From positions 62,001 through 126,000 of the forward strand of contig JADJJR010000001.1 of the NCBI GenBank assembly GCA_016706425.1: a stretch of DNA of 64,000 bases, in the 5' to 3' direction. Within the stretch, counting starts at the first letter, position 1. The number at the start of each line of letters is the position of its first letter. Made by a program: the position numbers and the translations under genes. This DNA comes from Elusimicrobiota bacterium. Lineage in GTDB: Bacteria; Elusimicrobiota; Elusimicrobia; FEN-1173. The notes under the pieces are model-generated. The model was not told the DNA's origin, did not search any database, and worked only from the letters and a program-made list of their open reading frames with translations. Positions 8,382 through 14,941 of this stretch are shown one piece after another.

Positions 8382-10223
8382 TTAATCCTGGAACTCGATG
8401 GTGACGCCGGCGCGGAAGGTCCGGCCCGGCTGGGGGTTAAACCCGGAGAACCCGACGGACTCGGCGTAGTGCTTGTCCGTGAGGTTGTCGGCGGAGACCC
8501 AGGCCCGGGCCGCCAGGATCCGCTTGGTCAGGCCCATGTTCCAGGCGGTGAAGGAAGGGAGTTTCGATCCGGTTTCCCCGTCGCCGCTGAACTGTTTGTG
8601 CACGTACCGCACGGCGTTCCGCCAGGTCCACCCCGAGAGGGTTTCCCAAAGAATTTCCTCGGTGGCCACGTGCCGGGGGGCCAGGCGGGTGGGCCGATAA
8701 TCGCTCGACGTCGTGCTGTTGCCCACGGAGCGCGAGTAGGCGTAGGACGTTCGCGCCCGCAGAACACCCCAACGCGCCCCGGCCTCCAACTCCGCGCCGG
8801 ACAGTTCCGACCGGGGCCGGTTGTAGGGCACGAAGCCGGTGGTGAAATCCGCGACGATACGGTCGGTGATCTTGGCGAAATAGCCCGTGGCCCGGGCGTA
8901 GCGCCCATGAGCGCCGCCCCATTCCAGCCCCGCGTCGTAGGACCAGGACACCTCCGGCCGCAGTTGGGGGTTCGAGAACCCGGGGTAAACCAAATCCAGA
9001 AACGTCGGCGCGCGGAACGAACGCGCGGCCGAGGCCGAAAACCGCCAGCGTTCCGTGGCCCGGAACACCGCCGTCAGGCGTGGATTGGTGATGTTGCCGA
9101 AATCGCTGTGTTGGTCGAAGCGCACCGCGGGCGTCAGGCCCACCGGCCCGGCCTTCCATTCCTGCTGGGCGAACAGCGCCCAGTTGGCCACGTGGGTGGG
9201 GGTTTCGCCGCCCGAACCGGTGCGGGTGTCCCGTTCGTAACTCCCGCCCACCGTCCAGCCGGCCACGGCCCGCAAACGCAGTTCGCCGCCGGCCGTCCGC
9301 TCAAAATGATCGCTCGGGAAAGCCCCCCCAAAATTTTCGTAGGCGTGGCCGCTCATGAAGGCGGACGGCAACAGCGTCCCCCATTCCCCCAACATCCAGT
9401 CCCCCGAGAGCCGCGCGCGGGTGATTTTCTGCGCCACGCGGTTGTCGGGGTCGCTGGCTTCGCGTTCCCGTTTCCCGTTCCATTCGCCCAACGGCACGGG
9501 GGTCCCGTTGGGGGCGCCCGTCTCGTTGTCGATCCTCGCCACGGACAGGACGACCCCGCCGTGGGCACCGCGACCCCCGGCCCGGCCCGTCACGTGGATG
9601 CCGTCGGAGTCCCCGTTCTTTTGGAACCCCTCCGACAAATCCCGCCCGGCGGAAACGTAAACGGATTGGCGGTCCGTGGCCTTGCCGATTTCCCCCCGGT
9701 ATGTCTGGGTGAAAAAGGAACCCCATTCGGTCGTGAGCCGGGTTTTGACCGGACCGGGGGCCGGCCGCCGGGTGATGACATTGACCACGCCGCCAATGGC
9801 GTTGGCCCCGTAGAGGACGGAGGAACCGCCCCGCACGACTTCGATGCGTTCGATGTTGCCCACGGGAATTTGCGACAGGTCGACGTTTTGAACGGCCACG
9901 CCGCTGAGGGGCTGGTCGTCGATCAGGATCAACACCTGGTTGGACGTCGGCACGCCCCGCAGACGGAGGCTCGCGAGGGAACCCACCGTCCCCGTGCGGT
10001 TGAAGACCGCGCCGGGAACGGACTCCAGGGCGTCGGCCAGGTTTTTCGCCCCGGACCGCTCCAGGTCCGCGCGGGTCACGACGGTGCGTTGGGCCGGCAG
10101 GTCGTCCAGGGCGGCTTGGGTGCGCGTCAAACTTAGGAACACGCCCTCCTCTTCGCCTTCCGGTTCCGCCGCGCGGGCGACGATCGGCAAAATCAACAGC
10201 GCCAACAGGGCCTTTTTTATCAT
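8382..10223 (-). CDS. btuB: TonB-dependent cobalamin receptor (BtuB-like)
   Basis: This 613-residue outer-membrane receptor is for B12 or related corrinoids. It has a signal peptide (MIKKALLALLILPIVARA), a plug domain (about 45-155) with LRLRGVPTSNQVLILIDDQP, IERIEVVRGGSSVLYG and AIGGVVNVITRR, then a 22-strand barrel with the receptor motif around RSFRAPTFLDLVYPGFSNP and a C-terminal aromatic-rich strand. Assignment to B12 rather than iron rests on position: it is the last gene of an operon behind btuF, btuC and btuD and under a cobalamin riboswitch. ATG at 10223 overlaps the btuD stop in an ATGA. Confidence 0.9.
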   Translation of the reverse strand: MIKKALLALLILPIVARAAEPEGEEEGVFLSLTRTQAALDDLPAQRTVVTRADLERSGAKNLADALESVPGAVFNRTGTVGSLASLRLRGVPTSNQVLILIDDQPLSGVAVQNVDLSQIPVGNIERIEVVRGGSSVLYGANAIGGVVNVITRRPAPGPVKTRLTTEWGSFFTQTYRGEIGKATDRQSVYVSAGRDLSEGFQKNGDSDGIHVTGRAGGRGAHGGVVLSVARIDNETGAPNGTPVPLGEWNGKREREASDPDNRVAQKITRARLSGDWMLGEWGTLLPSAFMSGHAYENFGGAFPSDHFERTAGGELRLRAVAGWTVGGSYERDTRTGSGGETPTHVANWALFAQQEWKAGPVGLTPAVRFDQHSDFGNITNPRLTAVFRATERWRFSASAARSFRAPTFLDLVYPGFSNPQLRPEVSWSYDAGLEWGGAHGRYARATGYFAKITDRIVADFTTGFVPYNRPRSELSGAELEAGARWGVLRARTSYAYSRSVGNSTTSSDYRPTRLAPRHVATEEILWETLSGWTWRNAVRYVHKQFSGDGETGSKLPSFTAWNMGLTKRILAARAWVSADNLTDKHYAESVGFSGFNPQPGRTFRAGVTIEFQD

Positions 10224-11032
10224 GGTGTTTCCCTTTCGAACGAGTGATTAAATTGGACCGCGGCGGGGGCGCCCGCGCCGTCGGGGAAGAAACGCGCCGC
10301 GACGCCGTAGACTTCTTTCAGGAGCGCGGGGGTCAGCGTGGCGGCGGTCGACCCGGCGGCCACCGCCCGGCCGGACTTTAAAACCAAAATGCGCGGGCAC
10401 CAGGAGAGGGCCAGGGACACGTCGTGCAGAATGGCCACCACCGCCAGGCCCCGTTCCCGCCGCAGACGGTTGACGACGGACACCAGCTCCGCCACGTGGC
10501 CGGGGTCCAGGTGGGCCGTGGGCTCGTCGAGCAACAGGACTTTGGGCTCCTGGGCCAGGGCCCGCGCCAACAGGACGCGGCGTCGTTCCCCGCCGGACAA
10601 CCGGCTCACCGGCCGATGGCGAAGCGGGGTCAAATCGGTCTCTTCCAGGGCCCGGGCGACCTGGCGGTGGTCCTCCGCCGACAGACGTCCCCAGGCGCCC
10701 ACCCGGCAATAACGACCCAGTCGAACCATCTCCTCCACCGTCAAGGCAAAGAGCGCGTCGAGCTCCTGCGGCACCCAGGCCAGGGCCCGGGCCACCGCGC
10801 GTTGAGACAGGGCGGAGAGGGCCGTTCCCTCCACAAACACCTCGCCGGAGGCGGGCGAAAGGCCTTTGATCAGAAGGCGCAACAGGGTCGATTTGCCCGC
10901 TCCGTTCGGGCCCAACACCCCCAGCAGATCCCCGGCGGTCAGCGCGAAATCGATCCCCTCCAATTGGAAGGGCCGGTCCCCGTTGGATTTCGGGTAAGTG
11001 TAGCGGAGACCCCGCGCGGTCAACAGGTTCAT
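10220..11032 (-). CDS. btuD: Cobalamin ABC transporter ATP-binding protein
   Basis: This is the cytosolic ATPase of the B12 importer, 270 residues. It has Walker A GPNGAGKSTLL (about 42-52), Q-loop WVPQELDALF, the ABC signature SRLSGGERRRVLLARAL, Walker B KVLLLDEPTAHLD and the switch histidine in AILHDVSLAL. The ATG at 11032 overlaps the btuC stop (ATGA), and the stop overlaps the btuB start. The family (FecE/BtuD) also serves siderophores; the riboswitch decides for cobalamin. Confidence 0.93.
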   Translation of the reverse strand: MNLLTARGLRYTYPKSNGDRPFQLEGIDFALTAGDLLGVLGPNGAGKSTLLRLLIKGLSPASGEVFVEGTALSALSQRAVARALAWVPQELDALFALTVEEMVRLGRYCRVGAWGRLSAEDHRQVARALEETDLTPLRHRPVSRLSGGERRRVLLARALAQEPKVLLLDEPTAHLDPGHVAELVSVVNRLRRERGLAVVAILHDVSLALSWCPRILVLKSGRAVAAGSTAATLTPALLKEVYGVAARFFPDGAGAPAAVQFNHSFERETP

Positions 11033-12006
11033 CCCAATTTGTTCCTTTCCCGCCGCAGGAGAATTAAAAAGAACGGCGCGCCCACGAGCGCGGTCACCAC
11101 CCCGACGGGGATCTCCTCCGGGGCGCGGGCGGTCCGGCCGATCCAGTCGGCGGCCACCACCAACCCCGCCCCCAAAAAAGCCGAGAGCGGCAGAACGCGA
11201 CGGTGGTCGTACCCGGCCAGGAGCCGCGCGGCGTGGGGCACGACGAGACCGACGAAGGGCACCACGCCGTTCAACGTCACCGCCAGCCCCGTGGCCGCGG
11301 CCGTTAACAAGAGGAACCCCCACCGCACCCGCGTCGGGTCCAGGCCCAGGGAGCGGGCGGGGTCATCCCCCAACGAAAGCAAGTTGAGCGTGGGCGCCAG
11401 GGCGAAAAGCCCCCCCAACACCAGGGCGGTCAGACCCAGCAAAGGGAGAAGGCGGGCGTAGCTCGGCGCTTCCAAACTGCCCAGGAGCCAGAAGAGCAGG
11501 CCCAGCCCCTCCTGCCGTCGGGTTTGGGACAAAATAAACGCCAGGATCGACGAGGTGAAAGCGTGCAGGGCGGCCCCCGCCAGCACCATGAGGGTCGCGG
11601 CGGGGGCGCCGCCCCAACCATCGCCGCGGGCCAACACCAACACCGCGCCCAACGACAGCACCGCGCCGGCCACGGCCGCGGGCGGCTGGGCGAACCCCAG
11701 GAGAAGCCCAATCACCGAACCCAGGGCGGCTCCGCCCGAGACGCCCAGCAAGTAAGGGTCGGCCAAGGGGTTGCGAAAGAGGCCCTGCAGGCCCGCGCCC
11801 GCCGTGGCCAAAAGAGCCCCCACCGCGCCGCCCAACAGCACCCGCGGCAATCGAAGGTCAACGAGGATATCGCGCCCGGGACCGGGGAAGAACAGGGCGT
11901 GCCACAGGCCGCCCTCCAGGGGCACGGCGCCCCCGGCCAGGGCCAGGACGAAAACGACCGCCCCCGTCAACAGGATGAACGGGGTCGCGGCCCGGGGGAT
12001 TCTCAT
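11029..12006 (-). CDS. btuC: Cobalamin ABC transporter permease
   Basis: This FecCD/BtuC-type permease has 325 residues and about ten transmembrane helices. Family signatures include LRLPRVLLGGAVGALLATAG, GLQGLFRNPLADPYLLGVSGGAALG, and near the C-terminus GVVPFVGLVVPHAARLL and EIPVGVVTALVGAPFFLILL. It forms the membrane channel through which BtuF-delivered B12 enters the cytosol. ATG at 12006 overlaps the btuF stop (ATGA). Confidence 0.93.
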   Translation of the reverse strand: MRIPRAATPFILLTGAVVFVLALAGGAVPLEGGLWHALFFPGPGRDILVDLRLPRVLLGGAVGALLATAGAGLQGLFRNPLADPYLLGVSGGAALGSVIGLLLGFAQPPAAVAGAVLSLGAVLVLARGDGWGGAPAATLMVLAGAALHAFTSSILAFILSQTRRQEGLGLLFWLLGSLEAPSYARLLPLLGLTALVLGGLFALAPTLNLLSLGDDPARSLGLDPTRVRWGFLLLTAAATGLAVTLNGVVPFVGLVVPHAARLLAGYDHRRVLPLSAFLGAGLVVAADWIGRTARAPEEIPVGVVTALVGAPFFLILLRRERNKLG

Positions 12007-12803
12007 TCCGTTTGCCCCCGGCGTATTTTCATCAACAGTTCCAGGGCGTCCACGGCCCGGGGCCCCGCGCGGGAGAACGGATCCGGGTCCAACAGGATGA
12101 CCCGCCCCTCCTCGACCGCGGGCAGGGTTTTCCAGCCCGGCCGTTCCAAAAAATCTTCGGCGGCCAGAACCCCGGTGTGAAAAAGATAGTCCGGCTTTTC
12201 TTTGAGAACGAATTCCCAGGAAATGAGGGGGGTGTCGCCGCGGGTGAGGGGCGCGATGTTCACAAACCCCGCCCGTTCCAAAAGATGCCCCGGCAAACTG
12301 GATTGGCCGGCGACCTGGAGGGGGCGCGGCCACAATTCAAAAATCGCCCGGGGCGGCCGACCCAAGGGAAGCCGGGCGTCGAGCCGGGCGACGCGGGCGG
12401 TCAAATCGCTCACGAGCCGCCGCGCCTCCGCGGGCCGCTCGAGGGCGGCGCCCACCTCCAGAATGATCGCAAAAACGTCCTGGAGGGAGCCCGCCCGCGT
12501 GGCGGGGAAAAAACGCACGGGGATTTTGTGGCGTTGGAATTCCGGGGCGAACCGCCGGTGGGACACGTCGGCCAGCACCAGGTCCGGCTTGAGGGAAACG
12601 AGGACTTCCCAGCGCGGGGCCAGGCCGCCGGCGCGGGGCAGGGCGTCGCGGCCCTTGTCGGCGTCCGACACGGCCACGAGGCGGTCGCCCGCCCCCAGAG
12701 CTTCCACGATGTCGGTGTGGGAAGGGACCAGGGACACAACGCGGCGGGCCTCGGCGCGGAGGAGCCAGGGGGCCAGGCACAACCCGAACAAGAGTCGACG
12801 CAT
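12003..12803 (-). CDS. btuF: Periplasmic cobalamin-binding protein
   Basis: This substrate-binding protein is of the BtuF/FhuD class (266 residues). It has a signal peptide (MRRLLFGLCLAPWLLRAEA), an N-terminal lobe opening with VVSLVPSHTDIVEALGAGDRLVAVS, the rigid connecting helix of this class, and a C-terminal lobe with ILLDPDPFSRAGPRAVDALE. The motif LKPDLVLAD is typical of the family. It is the first gene after the cobalamin riboswitch and terminator. ATG at 12803 lacks a strong Shine-Dalgarno (the upstream sequence is GGTCTCTT). Confidence 0.88.
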   Translation of the reverse strand: MRRLLFGLCLAPWLLRAEARRVVSLVPSHTDIVEALGAGDRLVAVSDADKGRDALPRAGGLAPRWEVLVSLKPDLVLADVSHRRFAPEFQRHKIPVRFFPATRAGSLQDVFAIILEVGAALERPAEARRLVSDLTARVARLDARLPLGRPPRAIFELWPRPLQVAGQSSLPGHLLERAGFVNIAPLTRGDTPLISWEFVLKEKPDYLFHTGVLAAEDFLERPGWKTLPAVEEGRVILLDPDPFSRAGPRAVDALELLMKIRRGQTE

Positions 12804-12833
12804 AAGAGACCGTTCGCGAACGCGGGGAAGGGC

Positions 12834-12867
12834 AAAAAAACCCCAACCGGGCGGGACCGTGTTGGGG
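12834..12867 (-). terminator. Riboswitch-controlled intrinsic terminator
   Basis: On the minus strand CCCCAAC (12861-12867) pairs with GTTGGGG (12841-12847) around a 13-nt loop, followed directly by seven T residues (12834-12840). It lies between the cobalamin aptamer and btuF, so ligand binding should favour termination and switch the uptake operon off when B12 is plentiful. Confidence 0.88.
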
Positions 12868-12911
12868 TACGCAAAAACCTTCCCGCGAAGGCGCCTTTGG
12901 GCGGAGGATGG

Positions 12912-13043
12912 GCTTTGCGCCGTAGACCGGACTTATCCTCGTCTTCCAGGTCATTCCGGCGTGGTTCCGGCCGGAATCCATGAAGCGAGGCTTCACCGTT
13001 GCGGGGCAGTGCCTGATTTTCACAGGCTTCCCCGGCGCAAAGC
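12912..13043 (-). ncRNA. Cobalamin (AdoCbl-type) riboswitch
   Basis: The minus strand shows the class signatures in order. An 11-bp P1 stem (arms 13033-13043 and 12912-12922) encloses GGGGAAGCCTGTG, the conserved core AATCAGGCACTGCCCCGCAA followed by CGGTGA, a variable stem-loop, and the 3' conserved GAAGACGAGGATAAGTCCGG. The core, P1 and downstream terminator together leave little doubt. It controls btuFCDB, as is usual for B12 import operons. Confidence 0.95.
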
Positions 13044-13056
13044 GATGATGTGGGGG

Positions 13057-13085
13057 ATTGTAGGCTTATCCCCCCCCTATGTCAA
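13057..13085 (-). promoter_or_regulatory. Near-consensus sigma70 promoter of the btu operon
   Basis: A perfect TTGACA (13080-13085) and TACAAT (13057-13062) are separated by 17 bp. Transcription would start at A13051 or A13049, a few nt before riboswitch P1. The TGA inside TTGACA is also the stop codon of the upstream nfu gene. Confidence 0.88.
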
Positions 13086-13684
13086 GCGAAAGGGCTGGCG
13101 CCTTCGCCGGGGTAATAGGGGCGTTCCCCGGCGGCGTGGTCGGTCACGTCTTCCACCCCCCGCAATTCGGGAATTTCCCCGCGCAGGGTTTGCTCGATGC
13201 CGAGACTCAAAGTCATCTTGGCGGCGCCGCAGCCCTGGCACCCGCCCGAAAGCCGCACGCGGGCCACCCCGCCTTTCACATCCACCAACTCCGCGCGGCC
13301 GCCGTGCTGGGCCAGGCCGGGATTGATCCGGCGGTAAAGAACGTCGGTCACCCGTTCGGTCAGATCGTCCGGGAGCGGCGCGGGCCGTCGCGGGGAAATG
13401 GGAGGGCGCCCGTCGGCCAGGGCGGCGCGGATCGCCCGGCCGACCTCTTTGGCCACGACGGCCCAATCGGGGGGCTCCGCGAAGGCGACGGTCACCCGGT
13501 CGCCGGTCGCCCAAACTTGGACCACCCCGGGCAGGGCGAAAAGGCCTTCGAAGAGCGGGGAATCGGCGGCCTCGTTCGCGTTCCGACAGAGCGCCGACCC
13601 TTCGGTCACCGGTCGGTCGAGGGTGAACGCGCACACGCGCCCGTCGGTGGGCGAGACGGCGGCGGTGATGGAAACGGGGGTCAA
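13082..13684 (-). CDS. Nfu/NifU-type Fe-S cluster scaffold or carrier
   Basis: This 200-residue cytosolic iron-sulfur carrier has two domains. An Nfu N-terminal domain (about 5-80) carries the family's SPLFEGLFALPGVVQVW and the following DRVTVAF strand. A NifU-like C-terminal domain (about 115-190) carries the cluster-binding CxxC in SGGCQGCGAAKMTL. It starts with TTG at 13684 in a TTGA overlap with the mrp stop, so it is coupled to the Mrp ATPase. Together they would assemble and deliver 4Fe-4S clusters. Its stop codon is part of the next operon's -35 box. Confidence 0.85.
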   Translation of the reverse strand: MTPVSITAAVSPTDGRVCAFTLDRPVTEGSALCRNANEAADSPLFEGLFALPGVVQVWATGDRVTVAFAEPPDWAVVAKEVGRAIRAALADGRPPISPRRPAPLPDDLTERVTDVLYRRINPGLAQHGGRAELVDVKGGVARVRLSGGCQGCGAAKMTLSLGIEQTLRGEIPELRGVEDVTDHAAGERPYYPGEGASPFA

Positions 13685-14871
13685 ACGGGGAAGGAACGCA
13701 CGGCGCCGCGTTTCGCGAGGCAGTCCGCGCATTCGCAGGTCTTGCGCAATTTGTCGTAGGTGTAAATGCCGGTGTTGTGCCCGTCGGAAAAGGCCAACCC
13801 CACGCCGTAACGTCCCACGGGGGTGACGCCCGCCAACTTCACGTCCAGGGGCACGCGGGAAGGGTCCAACACCCGGCGGCCGGTGTCCTCGTCCACGCAG
13901 GCCGCGCAGGGGCACACCGTCCGGAGCGGCCAGGGGGAGTGGGCGCTTTTGTGGCCGTCGGCCCACTCGATCGCGAGTTCGCCCGCCGCGGTCGTGTCCG
14001 CGCGCAAAGGTTCGTCGGCGGGGGTCAGCGCGTTCAAGCGGGCGATTTCCTTTTCAAAGGCCCGGGCCAAGGCGAAAAACGCCTTGGACGCCGCGCCGGC
14101 CGGTCGCCGGAGCACCACGGGGTCGCCCGCGTCGCTTCCTTCCACCACGTCGGCTTCGAGGGGAATCGCGCCCAGGAACGCCGCGCCCGCCTCCCGGGCG
14201 AGGGTTTGACCGCCGTCTTTTTTGAAAATGTCGTGTTTCGTGCCGCAATTCGTGCAGATGAAACCGCTCATGTTTTCGACCACGCCCACGAGGGGCACCT
14301 TCACCTGCTGAAACATTTTAAGGCCCTTGCGGGCCACGCCCAGGGCCATGTCCTGGGGGGTGGTGACCACGACGGAGCCGGTCAAGGGCGCCTGTTGGGC
14401 CAGGGACAATTGCACGTCGCCCGTGCCGGGGGGCATGTCGATAAGCAAATAATCCAAATCCCCCCATTTGACGTAGGCCAGGAACTGGTAAAGGGCCTTG
14501 ACGGCCATGGGCGCCCGCCAGACCACCGGGGCGTCGTCAGCCATCACGACCCCCATGGAAATAAACCGGATGCCGTGCCGTTCGATGGGCACCAGATGTT
14601 CGCCGTCGCCCTCGGCCCGGGTTTTTTTCGCCCCCAGAAGGGCGGGCTGGCTGGGCCCGTAAATGTCGGCGTCCAGCACCGCCACGCGGGCCCCCAGAGC
14701 CGCGAGGGCCACCGCGAGGTTGGTCGTGATGGTGGATTTGCCCACCCCGCCCTTGCCGCTGCCCACGGCGACGATGTTGCGCACCGAAGCCAAGGCCTCG
14801 GGCCGCTCGCGCTGCACGCGGGGCCCCTGCCGGGCCGCCGCCATTTCAACGGAGATGTTCGGATCGCTCAT
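13681..14871 (-). CDS. mrp: Mrp/NBP35 Fe-S carrier ATPase with C-terminal DUF971 domain
   Basis: This P-loop Fe-S carrier has 396 residues. The deviant Walker A GSGKGGVGKSTITTNLAVAL (about 37-56), switch I VLDADIYGPSQ, Walker B DYLLIDMPPGTGD, and the cluster-binding CxxC of FICTNCGTKHDIF are all present. After about residue 285 a DUF971 (GBBH-like N-terminal) domain follows, with LAIEWADGHKSAHSPWPLR, three further Cys pairs (CPCAAC, CECADC) and GIYTYDKLRK. The usual N-terminal DUF59 domain is absent. The gene appears leaderless: TAAAAT lies exactly 6 nt before ATG 14871 and there is no Shine-Dalgarno. It overlaps nfu by TTGA. Confidence 0.92.
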   Translation of the reverse strand: MSDPNISVEMAAARQGPRVQRERPEALASVRNIVAVGSGKGGVGKSTITTNLAVALAALGARVAVLDADIYGPSQPALLGAKKTRAEGDGEHLVPIERHGIRFISMGVVMADDAPVVWRAPMAVKALYQFLAYVKWGDLDYLLIDMPPGTGDVQLSLAQQAPLTGSVVVTTPQDMALGVARKGLKMFQQVKVPLVGVVENMSGFICTNCGTKHDIFKKDGGQTLAREAGAAFLGAIPLEADVVEGSDAGDPVVLRRPAGAASKAFFALARAFEKEIARLNALTPADEPLRADTTAAGELAIEWADGHKSAHSPWPLRTVCPCAACVDEDTGRRVLDPSRVPLDVKLAGVTPVGRYGVGLAFSDGHNTGIYTYDKLRKTCECADCLAKRGAVRSFPV

Positions 14872-14877
14872 CGTTCC

Positions 14878-14883
14878 ATTTTA
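14878..14883 (-). promoter_or_regulatory. -10 box for leaderless mrp transcript
   Basis: The minus-strand TAAAAT ends 6 nt before the ATG at 14871, so the predicted +1 is the A of the start codon. No -35 match and no ribosome binding site are seen. A mirror-image element serves the divergent gene at 14942. Confidence 0.55.
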
Positions 14884-14929
14884 CCATTTCCGCCGCGCCG
14901 TTCCCGCCGCACGGCGAACCGTTTTTTCC

Positions 14930-14935
14930 TAAAAT
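14930..14935 (+). promoter_or_regulatory. -10 box for leaderless MMPL-exporter transcript
   Basis: The plus-strand TAAAAT ends 6 nt before the ATG at 14942, placing the predicted +1 on the A of the start codon. The leader would be zero nt long. The preceding 14884-14929 is GC-rich and separates the two divergent -10 boxes by only 46 bp. Confidence 0.55.
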
Positions 14936-14941
14936 CCCGGA

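Noticed and set aside
8367..10136. A 589-codon plus-strand open frame opposite btuB
   Set aside because: The translation is low-complexity Gly/Arg/Pro sequence, whereas the minus strand gives a complete TonB receptor.
11033..11323. Extended N-termini for BtuD, BtuC (to 12333), the nitroreductase (to 19059) and the 34.3-kb protein (to 35876)
   Set aside because: The extensions overlap upstream genes deeply and read as non-protein-like sequence. Internal ATG codons in 4-nt or 7-nt overlaps match family starts.
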